A DNA stretch of 64,000 nucleotides from Myxococcaceae bacterium. GTDB taxonomy: Bacteria; Myxococcota; Myxococcia; Myxococcales; Myxococcaceae. The DNA lies in contig JAEUJQ010000035.1 of the NCBI GenBank assembly GCA_016793095.1, positions 124,001-188,000 of the forward strand, given 5' to 3'. Position numbers and translations under genes: made by a program. This document shows, in pieces, positions 19,979-31,835 of this stretch. Every line of letters starts with the position of its first letter. The first letter of the stretch is position 1. Under the pieces are notes generated by a model, which ran no database searches, was not told the origin of the DNA, and was given only the letters and a program-made list of their open reading frames with translations.

Positions 19979-20844
19979 CGACGCGTCTCTTCCTCACCGC
20001 GGTGCTGCTGGCGCTCGTGGGCTGCAAGTCGGCTCCCGAGGCGAGGCCCGAGGCGAAGCCGCCCGAGCTGCCGAAGCAGGATCTGCAGGTCGTCACGCAG
20101 ACGCTCACCGATGTCTCGGTGAAGATCACCGGCGAGGTGCTGGCGGGCGACGAGGCGCTCACGCTGACCGGCGCCGACGTCGAGTTCGTGGTGGACGGCG
20201 AGGTGCGCTCGACGAAGGCCGAGCCGCTCTCGCTGTCGCTCGCGCCGGGCCAGACCGCGCCGTTCTCCTTCGACGAGTCCTTCACCTACGTGAAGGACAC
20301 CGAGGACCTGAAGGCGATGGACGCGCGCGGCGGCTCGTTGCTGTTCGCGCTGCGCGGCAACCTGAAGGGCACCGTTCAGCGCGACGTCATCGGCGCCGAC
20401 GGCAAGCCCTCACGTCAGGCCGTCGCCATCGAGCTGCCGTTCGCCCGCTCGCGAGAGGTGCGCACGCCGCGGCTGCCTCACCTGAAGATGGGGGAGTTCG
20501 AGGCTGGCCGCTTCTCGGAGTCCGAAGTGCAGGCCGTCTTTCACCTGCAGGTCGTCAACCCGAACCCGTTCCCGGTGACGCTGTCGAGCATCACCTACGA
20601 GGTCTCGCTCGCCGGCAAGAAGGTGGCCGACGGCACCCAGGGCCAGGGCATCAAGACGGCCATCGCCGCCACCGACGTCTTCGACGTGACCGCGGTGATG
20701 AACGAAGAGACGCACGGCAAGGACGTGAAGAAGATCATCAAGGGCCTCGTGGTGCCGTACGAGGTGAAGGGCGAGATGAAGACGGCGCTGTACTCGGAGC
20801 CGCTCGAGGCCAGGGGCGAGATCAGGCTGAAGCCGCAGAAGTAG
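19975..20844 (+). CDS. LEA14/WHy-domain lipoprotein
   Basis: 289 residues with a lipoprotein signal ending LALVGCKS. Two copies of a water-stress/hypersensitive-response (WHy) type beta-sandwich are likely: one around residues 35-150 and one around 175-280. The second has the typical FHLQVVNPNPFPVTLSSITYEVSLAG. In other organisms such domains are linked to desiccation tolerance; here function is inferred from fold only. Starts within the stop of the preceding lipoprotein gene. Confidence 0.75.
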   Translation: MTTRLFLTAVLLALVGCKSAPEARPEAKPPELPKQDLQVVTQTLTDVSVKITGEVLAGDEALTLTGADVEFVVDGEVRSTKAEPLSLSLAPGQTAPFSFDESFTYVKDTEDLKAMDARGGSLLFALRGNLKGTVQRDVIGADGKPSRQAVAIELPFARSREVRTPRLPHLKMGEFEAGRFSESEVQAVFHLQVVNPNPFPVTLSSITYEVSLAGKKVADGTQGQGIKTAIAATDVFDVTAVMNEETHGKDVKKIIKGLVVPYEVKGEMKTALYSEPLEARGEIRLKPQK

Positions 20845-20856
20845 GCGCCGCTCCGC

Positions 20857-21552
20857 ATGCACTTCCTCGGGTCGGATCCCCACGCGTTCCCGCCGGCGTC
20901 GAACGCCAACGAGGACGGGATCCTCGCCGTCGGGGGCGATCTCTCGCCCGAGCGGCTGGTGGCGGCGTACCAGCGCGGCATCTTCCCCTGGTACTCCGAG
21001 GGCCTCCCGATTCTGTGGCACTGCCCAGACCCGCGCTTCGTGCTGGTGCCCGACGCGCTTCATGTCCCGAAGAGCCTCAAGAAGCGCCAGCGCGCCGCGC
21101 CCTACGGGCTGACGCTCGACACGGCCTTTGAGCAGGTGATCGACGGGTGCGCGAAGACGAAGCGACCCGGCCAGCGCGGCACCTGGATCACCCGCGACAT
21201 GCGGCGGGCGTACGTGACGCTGCACGAGCTGGGCCTGGCGCACTCCTGCGAGGCGTGGCGCGGTGACGAGCTGGTGGGCGGCCTCTACGGCGTCTCGCTG
21301 GGCCGCGTCTTCTACGGCGAGTCGATGTTCGCCCGGGCAGACGATGCGTCGAAGCTGGCCTTCGTCACTCTCGTCGAGTGGATGCGCACGTGGGGCGTCG
21401 CGCTGGTGGACTGCCAGCAGGAGACCGACCACCTCGCCCGCTTCGGCGCCCAGCCGTGGCCACGAACGAAGTTCCTCGAGGCCGTCGAGAAGCTCGCGCG
21501 CTTGCCGACGAAGCGGGGCCGGTGGCGCTTCGACCCATCGACCGGCGCGTGA
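20857..21552 (+). CDS. aat: Leucyl/phenylalanyl-tRNA--protein transferase
   Basis: 231 residues, the normal length. Aat moves Leu or Phe from tRNA to the N-terminal Arg or Lys of proteins, marking them for ClpAP in the N-end rule pathway. Typical motifs are FPPASNANEDGILAVGGDLS, YQRGIFPWY, ILWHCPDPRFVL, HSCEAWRGDELVGGLYGVS, GRVFYGESMFA and DCQQETDHLARFGA. It starts 12 bp after the LEA-type lipoprotein gene. The next gene is convergent. Confidence 0.95.
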   Translation: MHFLGSDPHAFPPASNANEDGILAVGGDLSPERLVAAYQRGIFPWYSEGLPILWHCPDPRFVLVPDALHVPKSLKKRQRAAPYGLTLDTAFEQVIDGCAKTKRPGQRGTWITRDMRRAYVTLHELGLAHSCEAWRGDELVGGLYGVSLGRVFYGESMFARADDASKLAFVTLVEWMRTWGVALVDCQQETDHLARFGAQPWPRTKFLEAVEKLARLPTKRGRWRFDPSTGA

Positions 21553-21561
21553 CGGAGGCGG

Positions 21562-23577
<2,016 letters not shown>

Positions 23578-23683
23578 CCGCCCCGCTTTTAGGCACTCCG
23601 TTCATTCCGCGCACCCGTGAAGGCGCGGCCGTGCCATCGTGCGCGGCGGGGGCCGGGCCGTCTCTCGGCTCGAGGGAGGGTCG

Positions 23684-25165
23684 ATGCGGAACTGCCTGTT
23701 GCTCATCGTGCTGCTCGGGGTCGCCGGGTGTGAGGAGAAGACGCCTCCGCCCGAGCCCCCGCCTCCCCCGCCCGTGGCCGCGCAGCCTCCGCCTGTTCCC
23801 GATGCTGGCGCCGCCAGGCCCGCCGTCGTTCAGACCGACTTGCTCGACGGTGAGGTGACGCAGGGGCTGCCAGACGATCCGCCGTTCAACGCCGACGACA
23901 CGCGCGACCTCGCCCTCCAGCGCCTGCTCCTGCGAGACCCGGACCGGGCGATCCGCGTGCTCGAGCAGTCGCCCACGCCCAGCGCGTTCCAGGTCGCCGT
24001 GCTGGCCGCGCTCGCCATCCGCCGTCGGATCGAGGGGCCCCCGCTGCAAGTGAAGGAGTCTCAGCTGCCCGCGGTGCCTGCCTCGGGCACGCTCGCGACC
24101 GGCGCGGGCCCGGCCTTCGTCGGCGTGCAGCAGCTCGAGCTCCGCAGCGCGCCCGGGAAGGGGAAGGTGGTGGCCGTACTCCCGACCGGGGCCGCGCTCA
24201 CCATCGACGCGGTGCAGGGCCCCCATGCCCAGGTCGCGGTGGAGCTCGCGACGCGCGTCGACTTCGGCCCCGAAGGCGCTGCGCCCACGAAGGTGGTGAC
24301 GAAGAAGGTCACCGGGTTCGCGGCCCTCGACGCCCTCGTGCAGGAGAAGCCCGACGCTGCGCAGCTCGCCGCCCAGGCCGCCTCGCAGCCCGACACCGAC
24401 GCCGGCCACGACGTGGCGCTGGTGCTCTGGCACCGCATCTTCCTCATGCACCCGGCCGAGTCCGTGCGCGCCCAGGTGATGTCGGCCGCCTGGGAGGCCC
24501 GCCGCCCGTCCTGGGTCGCCTCGGCCGCCCTCGAGCCGGTCTGGGTCGCCCCCAGGAGCCTGCGGGTGGCGTGGGCCTGCCGTGGCGACCTCGCGAAGGC
24601 GAAGTGGGGACCCGTCACTCCGAAGCCGCCCGCTGACTTCTGCGTCACCGGCGTCGACGTGCGCACGCCCTGCGGTGAGGCGGCGCCGGCGGTGACGAAG
24701 CGGCGCGAGACCCTCGAGGCGCTGCAGCTGCGCGACCCGTCACCGGTGCTCGAGGTCGTCGTCGATGCCACCCGGGCGCGGAGGCTGTGGGCGGTGTCGC
24801 TGCCGATCAAGCCCGTCAACGAGTGCGAGGCCGACGTCGATGAGCACAAGCTGGACGTCTTCGGGGCCCTCGTCCGACGCGTGGAGCTGCCGCTCGGCAC
24901 TGCCTCGCTGGTGGTGTCGCTCCCCGTCTCGGGCTGGCACGGCATGGATCACGCGGTCGTCGGCGCGCAGAGCGAGGTGAAGGCGCGCGACTGGGTCCGC
25001 TCACGCGCCCTCAGCCGGTGGACGTGGGACGCGAAGGGTGAATCGGCCCCGTCCCTCGGTGTCGGAGACACCGGCTTCCGGCTGGAGCGCGACGTCGCGA
25101 GCCTCTCGTCGGGGCGGCTCCCCCAGATGAACTGCGATCTCTGCGGCGGCTCGGACTTCAGGTAG
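23684..25165 (+). CDS. Large lipoprotein with SH3-like segment
   Basis: 493 residues. The start at 23684 has GGAGGG three bases upstream and opens a lipoprotein signal (MRNCLLLIVLLGVAGCEEK); a longer frame upstream lacks support. After a Pro-rich linker (PPPEPPPPPPV) there is a helical segment and, around residues 140-190, an SH3b-like stretch (LRSAPGKGKVVAVLPTGAALTI). The C-terminal half has several cysteines, ending CDLCGGSDFR. Function unknown; likely periplasmic or attached to the outer membrane. Confidence 0.7.
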   Translation: MRNCLLLIVLLGVAGCEEKTPPPEPPPPPPVAAQPPPVPDAGAARPAVVQTDLLDGEVTQGLPDDPPFNADDTRDLALQRLLLRDPDRAIRVLEQSPTPSAFQVAVLAALAIRRRIEGPPLQVKESQLPAVPASGTLATGAGPAFVGVQQLELRSAPGKGKVVAVLPTGAALTIDAVQGPHAQVAVELATRVDFGPEGAAPTKVVTKKVTGFAALDALVQEKPDAAQLAAQAASQPDTDAGHDVALVLWHRIFLMHPAESVRAQVMSAAWEARRPSWVASAALEPVWVAPRSLRVAWACRGDLAKAKWGPVTPKPPADFCVTGVDVRTPCGEAAPAVTKRRETLEALQLRDPSPVLEVVVDATRARRLWAVSLPIKPVNECEADVDEHKLDVFGALVRRVELPLGTASLVVSLPVSGWHGMDHAVVGAQSEVKARDWVRSRALSRWTWDAKGESAPSLGVGDTGFRLERDVASLSSGRLPQMNCDLCGGSDFR

Positions 25166-25196
25166 ACCTGCGGCACACCCCTCCCGGAGGTCGGCG

Positions 25197-25916
25197 ATGT
25201 CGAAGTGGACGGTGACGTACGACGGCGACGTGGCGATCGTGGCGTTGGACGACGGCAAAGCGAACGCCGTGCTGGCCCCCGACTTCCAGGCGCTGGAGAC
25301 GGCGCTCGACGAGGTGATCGCGTCGGCCGCGTTGTCCGTCGTGCTGACCGGCCGCGCGGGCTACCTGAGCGCTGGCCTCGATCTCAAGCGACTGCCCGAG
25401 CTGTCGCTGGAGGAGAAGAAGGACGTCGTGCGCGCGATGGGCAGCGCGGTGTTGAAGCTCTTCCTGCTGCCGAAGCCGGTGGTGTGCGCGGTGTCAGGCC
25501 ACGCCCTGGGCGCTGGCGCGATGTTCGCGCTCGCCTGCGATCTGCGCGTGTTCGCCGAGGGCGCCTTCAAGTTCGGCCTCAACGAGGTGCCGGCTGGGCT
25601 CTTCGTGCCGTCGTTCGGCATCGAGCTCGCCCGCAGCGCGGTCTCGGCCTCGCGGTTGACCGAGCTCGTCGTCCACGGCCGGGTGCTGACGCCGCAGGAG
25701 GCCCTCAGCATGCACGTCGCCGAGACGGTGCACGCGCCCGAGAGCCTGATGGCGGCGGCGCTGATGCATGCGCGGGATCTCGCCGACCTCTCGGGCGCCG
25801 GCTACGCCTTGACCAAGCGCCTGGTCAGGGGGCCCTTCGCCGACGCCGCGCGCGCTTCGATGCCCGGTGAGCTCGACGAGCTGGCCCGCATGCTCGACGC
25901 CCGCCGGCCCTCCTGA
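25197..25916 (+). CDS. Enoyl-CoA hydratase/isomerase (crotonase) family protein
   Basis: 239 residues. The crotonase fold is clear: VAIVALDDGKANAVLAPDFQAL, the oxyanion-hole segment YLSAGLDLKRL, and AVSGHALGAGAMFALACD. In place of the hydratase Glu pair, the segment FGLNEVPAGLFVP keeps one acidic residue (Glu in LNEV). It acts on an acyl-CoA thioester, but whether as hydratase, isomerase or other reaction is open. Starts 31 bp after the lipoprotein gene. Confidence 0.85.
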   Translation: MSKWTVTYDGDVAIVALDDGKANAVLAPDFQALETALDEVIASAALSVVLTGRAGYLSAGLDLKRLPELSLEEKKDVVRAMGSAVLKLFLLPKPVVCAVSGHALGAGAMFALACDLRVFAEGAFKFGLNEVPAGLFVPSFGIELARSAVSASRLTELVVHGRVLTPQEALSMHVAETVHAPESLMAAALMHARDLADLSGAGYALTKRLVRGPFADAARASMPGELDELARMLDARRPS

Positions 25917-25997
25917 GCTCGCGAAGCGTCGAGGTCGTCACGCCGCCGTCACGGAAGTGTCACGTCGCGCCGCGCACCAGCGTGGTGAACAGCGCCC

Positions 25998-26633
25998 ATG
26001 GCCCTCCAGTCGATGATCCGCTGGCTGCTCCCTCGTGAAGATCACTACTACGACATGATCGAAGAGCTCGGACGCCTCGGTCATGAGGCAGCCGTCGCCC
26101 TGACGGCGTTCGAGACGACCCCCGCCGCGAAGGTGCAGGAGACCGTCCAGGTCCTCGAGCACAAGGCCGACGACGTGGTGCGCCGCATGGAAGACGCGCT
26201 GGCGCGCACCTTCGTCACGCCGCTCGATCGTGAGGACCTCCACCGGCTCACCAGCGAGCTCGATGACATCATCGACCTGACCAACCTCACCGCGCGCTGC
26301 TACGGCCTCTACAGCATCGAGAAGCCCACCCAGGCGATGGTCGAGCTGTCGAAGAAGCTGGTCACCTGCACCCAGATGATCCGCGACACCGTGCCGCACC
26401 TGCGCACCCACAAGTTCGGGGAGCTCATCGACGGGGGCCGCAAGGTGCGCGACCTGGAGAAGGAAGGCGACACCATCTATCGCGCGGCGATCAGCGAGCT
26501 CTTCAGGGCGCCCAGCATCGACGTGCGCGAGCTGATCAAGCAGAAGGAGGCCCTCGACCACCTCGAGAACGCGGTCGATCACTGCGACAACGTCGCCGAC
26601 CTCCTCGCGAACATGGCCGTGAAGCATGGTTAG
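25998..26633 (+). CDS. DUF47/PhoU-like regulator of phosphate uptake
   Basis: 211 residues, all helical, no membrane segment. The DUF47 features are visible: LLPREDHYYDMIEELG at the N-terminus, FVTPLDREDLHRLTSELDDIIDL, and the second PhoU-like bundle with KVRDLEKEGDTIYRAAISELF. Proteins of this family are encoded next to Pit transporters and modulate them. Its stop overlaps the start of the Pit gene by 8 bp, which supports that role. Confidence 0.9.
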   Translation: MALQSMIRWLLPREDHYYDMIEELGRLGHEAAVALTAFETTPAAKVQETVQVLEHKADDVVRRMEDALARTFVTPLDREDLHRLTSELDDIIDLTNLTARCYGLYSIEKPTQAMVELSKKLVTCTQMIRDTVPHLRTHKFGELIDGGRKVRDLEKEGDTIYRAAISELFRAPSIDVRELIKQKEALDHLENAVDHCDNVADLLANMAVKHG

Positions 26634-27879
26634 TCTGCTCATCGCGGTGGTCGTGATGGCCATCGTGTTCGACTACATCAACGGCTTTCACGACGCGGCG
26701 AACGCGATCGCGACCGTGGTGTCGACGGGCGTGCTGCCGATCCGCACCGCGGTGCTGCTCGCGGCGGCCCTCAACTTCGTCGGCGCGATGGCAGGCACGG
26801 CGGTCGCGAAGACGATCGCCTCGGGCTTCGCAGATCCCGCGCAGGTGACGCAGGGGGTGGTGCTGGCCGCGCTGATCGGCGCGTCGGCGTGGAACCTGAT
26901 CACCTGGTGGTTCGGCATTCCGTCGTCCTCCTCGCACGCGCTGGTCGGTGGGCTGGCGGGCGCGGTGGTGGGCCACGCCGGGTTCGGCGCTTTCAAGTGG
27001 ACCGCCCTGGGGCAGAAGGTGCTGGTGCCGCTGGTGGCGTCGCCGACGATCGGCTTCGTCATCGCCTTCTTCGTGATGGTGGGCCTGGTGTGGCTCGCCC
27101 GCGGGAAGCTGCCCATGCTGGGCAAGGGCCTGGCCGTGCTGATCTGGCTGGGGCTGGGCGCCCTCGGCCTGTCGCAGGTCTGGCTCGGCCGTGAGCACGC
27201 GCTCGCCGAGGCGGTGAAGCGGGGCAAGGACACGCTGACCGTCGAGCTCGAGTACGGCGGGCTGGTGGTGTTCCTGCTGGTGGGCGGCGTGCTGGCCTTC
27301 ATCGCCGGCAAGCGGCTGTACGGCGCGGCCCCGCAGATCGTCCAGCGCTTGTCGCGGAAGATGCAGCTCGTGTCGGCGGGGATGATGGCCTTCTCGCACG
27401 GGTCCAACGACGCCCAGAAGTCCATGGGCATCATCACCCTCGCGCTGCTCTCGTTCGCCTCGACGCACCAGGGCCCGCGGCCGGCGTGGATGCCGGAGTG
27501 GGCGCTGCCGGTCGGCGAGACCGTGCCACTGTGGGTCATCCTCGTGTGCGCGGCGGCGATCGCCGCTGGCACGGCCGCCGGTGGTACGCGCATCATCAAG
27601 ACGATGGGCACGAAGATCATCCGCATCACGCCGCTGCAGGGGTTCGCGGCTGAGACGGCCGGCGCCCTCACCATCCTCGGGGCCTCGCGCCTCGGTATTC
27701 CGGTCTCCACCACCCACTGCATCAACGCCTGCATCATGGGCGTCGGGGCGTCGAAGCGGCTGTCGGCGGTGCGGTGGGGCGTCGCCACCAACATCGTCGT
27801 GGCGTGGGTCGTCACCCTGCCCTTCTCAGCGGCCCTGTCGTGGGTCTCGATGCAGGGCATCGCCCTGCTCGGCGGCTGA
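26626..27879 (+). CDS. pit: Inorganic phosphate transporter, PiT family
   Basis: 417 residues with about ten transmembrane helices. Both halves carry the PiT signature: FDYINGFHDAANAIATVVSTGVL near the N-terminus (given here in part) and MAFSHGSNDAQKSMGIITLAL in the second half; also GIPSSSSHALVGGL and GIPVSTTHCI. It imports metal-phosphate with protons (or Na+). Translation is probably coupled to the upstream DUF47 gene. After its stop there are 296 bp without a gene; I see nothing recognisable there. Confidence 0.95.
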   Translation: MVSLLIAVVVMAIVFDYINGFHDAANAIATVVSTGVLPIRTAVLLAAALNFVGAMAGTAVAKTIASGFADPAQVTQGVVLAALIGASAWNLITWWFGIPSSSSHALVGGLAGAVVGHAGFGAFKWTALGQKVLVPLVASPTIGFVIAFFVMVGLVWLARGKLPMLGKGLAVLIWLGLGALGLSQVWLGREHALAEAVKRGKDTLTVELEYGGLVVFLLVGGVLAFIAGKRLYGAAPQIVQRLSRKMQLVSAGMMAFSHGSNDAQKSMGIITLALLSFASTHQGPRPAWMPEWALPVGETVPLWVILVCAAAIAAGTAAGGTRIIKTMGTKIIRITPLQGFAAETAGALTILGASRLGIPVSTTHCINACIMGVGASKRLSAVRWGVATNIVVAWVVTLPFSAALSWVSMQGIALLGG

Positions 27880-28175
27880 GCACGACGCGACCGGCGTCTC
27901 TCCGGCTGATCACCCGCAGCGCTCGACACTGCGCAAGCGTGGGCCCTGCGTTCCGGCGTCGGTCGGCGCGCTCGGGCAGCCTCGTGCGGGTGGTGGTGGC
28001 GACCCGGCTGGTTCGATCGGACCCTCAACCGGACGAACGCGACCCGGGCTCTCCCTGCGCGACCCATCTCCATCACTGTGGATTGGGCCGTTCTGCCACC
28101 TTGCGCACGGCCCGCCGGAGTGCACATTCTCGGCCCGTCGCGGGTCCGGCCGGCCCCGCCGTTCGAGGTCCGACC

Positions 28176-29510
28176 ATGAACTCAGCACTTCGTCTCGCCG
28201 CGCTCGCGCTCGTCGCGTCGTCCTGCTTCTCCGCCGTTCCGGAGGCGCAGTGCACCACGGACGCCGACTGTACCGGTGGGCTTGTCTGCCTCGACTTCCG
28301 CTGTCGCACCGCAGGCTCGACGGCCGGTGGGAGCGCGGGGGGTAGCGCAGGTGGCGACGCTGGCGGCTCGGCTGCGGGTGGTGACGCAGGCGGAGCGACC
28401 GGTGGCAGCGGCGGGGCGATGGGCGGTGGCGCAGCGACAGGCGGCGGCGGCGCAACGGCCGGAGGCGCGGCTGGTGGCGGCATGGCGTGCGGCTGCCGGA
28501 GCGGGAGCGGCCAGTGTCAGGTGGGCGACTCGCCGCTCGCCTGCGGCGCGAACGGCGCGATGTGCGTGCGCTGTCGCTCGGGAGAGCAGTGCGTGAACGG
28601 CGGCTGCGTCGTGGCCGCCTGTGGCCCGGGCACCTGCAGCGGCTGCTGTGGACAGAACTTCTGCGTCACGCCCGCCAACCAGAGCACCATCTCGTGTGGG
28701 CTCGGCGGCAGCATGTGCATGCAGTGCCCCCGCGGCCAGGACTGCGTCAACGGCACCTGCCAGCAGTCGATGGGCTGCGGGCCGGTGACGTGCGGCTCGG
28801 GCTGCTGCATTCCCGGCGCGAACCGGTGCCTGCCGTACGGCCAGCAGAGCCGCTTCGCGTGCGGAACCGCTGGGGCGCAGTGCGCGATGTGTCCGGGCGG
28901 CACCCAGTGCGCCAACGGCGTCTGCGGCGCCACCACCGTGGACGCCGGCACCCCGCCGACGTGCGACGCGACGACGTGCCCCACCGGGTGTTGCGCGTTC
29001 GGCCGCTGCGTCCCTCCCAACCAGCAGCTCAACTTCGCGTGCGGCACCGCCGGGCAGATGTGCATGCAGTGCACGAACGGCACGACCTGCCGCATGGGCG
29101 CCTGCGTGCCCAACACCCAGCCCGACGGCGGCATCGCGCCCCTGCTCCCCACCGGCAGCGCCTGCACTGCGGCCTCGGCGTGCGAGGGGTTCTGCCTCGA
29201 GGCGACCCAGTTCGGCCAACCCACCGGCTACCCGGGCGGCTACTGCACCAACACCTGCATGCCGGGCAGCATGAGCTGCGGGACCAGCGGCCTCTGCGTG
29301 ACGGATCAGGTCTTCGGCCAGCCCGTCAGCCAGTGCCGGGCGACCTGCACGGGCGCGGGCACCGGCCAGGGCAGCTGCCGCCAGGGCTACGTGTGCGAGC
29401 TCGCGCCCAACCCCGGGGCGCTGGTGGGTTACTGCCGGCCGAACTGCAACAACGGCGGCCTGGCCATGTGCCCGTCAGGGCAGTGCCAGACGAACGGCTA
29501 CTGTATGTGA
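28176..29510 (+). CDS. Cys-rich lipoprotein with Gly/Ala linker
   Basis: 444 residues starting with a lipoprotein signal (LALVASSCFS). After a CTTDADCTGGLVCLDFRC segment comes a low-complexity Gly/Ala/Ser linker (about residues 50-105). Then four or five repeats of about 65 residues follow, of the type CGxGTCSGCC ... FACGTAGxxCxxCxxGxxCxNGxC, and a Cys-rich C-terminus. Every Cys pattern suggests disulfide-bonded small modules displayed at the cell surface. The frame stays open far upstream, but 28176 has GAGG nine bases before it and opens the signal. This layout is common among myxobacterial surface lipoproteins of unknown role. Confidence 0.75.
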   Translation: MNSALRLAALALVASSCFSAVPEAQCTTDADCTGGLVCLDFRCRTAGSTAGGSAGGSAGGDAGGSAAGGDAGGATGGSGGAMGGGAATGGGGATAGGAAGGGMACGCRSGSGQCQVGDSPLACGANGAMCVRCRSGEQCVNGGCVVAACGPGTCSGCCGQNFCVTPANQSTISCGLGGSMCMQCPRGQDCVNGTCQQSMGCGPVTCGSGCCIPGANRCLPYGQQSRFACGTAGAQCAMCPGGTQCANGVCGATTVDAGTPPTCDATTCPTGCCAFGRCVPPNQQLNFACGTAGQMCMQCTNGTTCRMGACVPNTQPDGGIAPLLPTGSACTAASACEGFCLEATQFGQPTGYPGGYCTNTCMPGSMSCGTSGLCVTDQVFGQPVSQCRATCTGAGTGQGSCRQGYVCELAPNPGALVGYCRPNCNNGGLAMCPSGQCQTNGYCM

Positions 29511-29528
29511 CGCCGGGCGGGCGGCGCG

Positions 29529-31835
29529 TCAGCCGGCCCTCGTCCGCTCGATGGCGAAGAGCAGCGCCTCGGGCGTGCACGGCATCGTCAACGGCACCTC
29601 ACCGCCCTTGCCGAAGGCGCCCACGGCCTGGCGCAGCGCCGCCACCACCGAGAGGGCCAGCATGAAGGGCGGCTCGCCGACGGCCTTGGAGCCGTGAATC
29701 GTGGTGTCCTGCGCGGCGTTGGCCAGCAACGACACGCGAAAGTCGAGCGGCACGTCACCGCACGCCGGCACCTTGTACGTGTCGGGGGAGTGCGTGCGCA
29801 AAAACCCCTTGTCGTCGACCCGCACCTCCTCGCAGGTGAGCCAGCCCCAGCCCTGCACGAAGGCGCCCTCGATCTGCCCGAGGTCGATGGACGGCACGAG
29901 CGAGGCGCCCACGTCGTGGAGGATGTCCACGCGCCGCAGCCGGTGCTCGCCCGTCAGGCCGCTCACCTCGACCTCGGTCACCGCCGCGCCGTAGGCGAAG
30001 TAGTGAAACGGCTTGCCCCGGCCGGTCGCGCGGTCGAAGTGGATGTCGGGCGTGCGGTAGTAGCCGGTGGCCGACAGCGACACCTGCGCGAGGTACGCCT
30101 CGTGCGTCACCTTCTCGAACGGCAGCTTCCGGTCGGGGCGGGCCACCGACGACACCAGCCCCCCGCCGAAGCGCACGTCGTCGGGCGTCACGTCGAGCAG
30201 CCTGGCCGCCACCGGCCGCAGCCGCTCGCGAATCGTCTCCGCCGCCTGCTTCACCGCGAAGCCGTTGAGATCGGACCCGCTCGAGGCGGCCGTCGCCGAG
30301 GTGTTGGGCACCTTGTCGGTGGCCGTCGTCATCACGCGCACGCGCTCGGGCAGCACGCCCAGCTCGTGGGCACAGACGGCGAGCATCTTCGTGTGCAGGC
30401 CCTGTCCCATCTCCGTGCCGCCGTGGTTCACCTGCACCGTGCCGTCCGAGTAGACGATGACGAGCGCGCCGGCCTGGTTGAGGAACGAAGTGGTGAAGCT
30501 GATGCCGAACTTCACCGGCGTCAGCGCGAGGCCGCGCTTCGCGTGCTGATGGGCGGCGTTGAAGGTCGCGACGGCCTTCGCGCGTCGCTCGTAGTCGCTC
30601 GAGGCGAGCAGCTCACCGAAGATGCGCTCGAGGCGACAGTCTCTCACCTCCTGCCAGTAGGGCGTCACGTCGCGCGGCGCCGCCCCGTAGAGGTTCTTCC
30701 GTCGCAGCTCGACCGGATCGAGGCCCAGGCGCTCGGCCGCGCGCGACATGATGTCCTCGATGACGGCCATGCCCTGCGGCCCGCCGAAGCCGCGGAAGGC
30801 GGTGTTCGACGGCAGGTTCGTCTTCGCGACGTGACCCGTCACCCGTACGTCGGGGATGAAGTAGCCGTTGTCGATGTGGAAGAGCGCGCGTTCGAGGATC
30901 GCGCGTGACAAGTCCATGCTGAAGCCGCCGTCCGAGAACAGCTCGGCCTCGAGCGCGAGCAGCTGCCCGTCCTTCGTGAAGCCCACGTCGAAGCGCGTGA
31001 GGAACGGGTGGCGCTTCCCCGTCCACAGCATGTCCTGATCGCGGTTGAGCCATACCTTCACCGGCCGGCCCGTCTTCACGGCGGCGAGCGAGGCCATGGC
31101 GGCGTACGGCGCGGCCTGGGTCTCTTTGCCTCCGAAGCCGCCACCCATGCGCGGCACCTCGACGGCGATCTGGTGGCGGCCCCAGCCCAGCACATGCGCG
31201 ACGATGGCCTGCACCTCGCTCGGGTGCTGCGTCGACGAGTACAGGCGCAGCGATGGGCCCTCGTCAGGCACCGCCAGCGTGCACTGGGTCTCGAGGTAGA
31301 AGTGGTCCTGCGCGCCAGTGCGCACCTCGCCCTGGAACCGCACCGGCGCCTTCGCCAGCGCCGCCGCCGGGTCGCCGCGCGTCAGCCGGTGATCCTTCGA
31401 GAGGAAGCTGCCCTTCGCGATCGCGTCGTCGAGCGTGACGATGGCAGGCAGCGGCTCGACGTCCACCTTCACGGCCTTCACGCCGGCCCGGCAGGCCTCG
31501 TACGACGCCCCCACCACCAGCGCGAGGGCCTGGCCGAGGAAGCGCACGGTGTCGAAGGCGAACAGCTCTTCGTCGTGCACGACCGCGCCCACGTCGTTGA
31601 GCGCGGGCACGTCCTTCGCCGAGAGCACCGCCACCACGCCGGGCACCTTCAGCGCGGCCGACACGTCGAGGCTGCGCAGCTTCCCGTGGGCGAGGGGCGA
31701 CGGCACCACCTGGGCGACCAGCAGGCCGTGCGGCGCGGGCAGATCGTCGACGTAGCGGGCCTCGCCGCTCGTGTGGCGCAGGCCCGACTCGTGGAGCAGC
31801 GGCTGGTGGAGCGGCGAGCGCGAGGCATCAGCCAT
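29529..31835 (-). CDS. xdhB: Xanthine dehydrogenase, molybdopterin-binding subunit
   Basis: 768 residues, normal for the large subunit. It binds Mo-pterin and oxidises purines (hypoxanthine/xanthine to urate). Seen: the N-terminal ASGEARYVDD-like SGEARYVDDLP, the cofactor loops MGGGFGGKET and TAFRGFGGPQG, GGTEMGQGLHTKM, and the catalytic Glu region VGEPPFMLALSVVAALR. It overlaps the stop of the small subunit gene by 8 bp. No xdhC chaperone gene is in the window. Confidence 0.92.
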   Translation of the reverse strand: MADASRSPLHQPLLHESGLRHTSGEARYVDDLPAPHGLLVAQVVPSPLAHGKLRSLDVSAALKVPGVVAVLSAKDVPALNDVGAVVHDEELFAFDTVRFLGQALALVVGASYEACRAGVKAVKVDVEPLPAIVTLDDAIAKGSFLSKDHRLTRGDPAAALAKAPVRFQGEVRTGAQDHFYLETQCTLAVPDEGPSLRLYSSTQHPSEVQAIVAHVLGWGRHQIAVEVPRMGGGFGGKETQAAPYAAMASLAAVKTGRPVKVWLNRDQDMLWTGKRHPFLTRFDVGFTKDGQLLALEAELFSDGGFSMDLSRAILERALFHIDNGYFIPDVRVTGHVAKTNLPSNTAFRGFGGPQGMAVIEDIMSRAAERLGLDPVELRRKNLYGAAPRDVTPYWQEVRDCRLERIFGELLASSDYERRAKAVATFNAAHQHAKRGLALTPVKFGISFTTSFLNQAGALVIVYSDGTVQVNHGGTEMGQGLHTKMLAVCAHELGVLPERVRVMTTATDKVPNTSATAASSGSDLNGFAVKQAAETIRERLRPVAARLLDVTPDDVRFGGGLVSSVARPDRKLPFEKVTHEAYLAQVSLSATGYYRTPDIHFDRATGRGKPFHYFAYGAAVTEVEVSGLTGEHRLRRVDILHDVGASLVPSIDLGQIEGAFVQGWGWLTCEEVRVDDKGFLRTHSPDTYKVPACGDVPLDFRVSLLANAAQDTTIHGSKAVGEPPFMLALSVVAALRQAVGAFGKGGEVPLTMPCTPEALLFAIERTRAG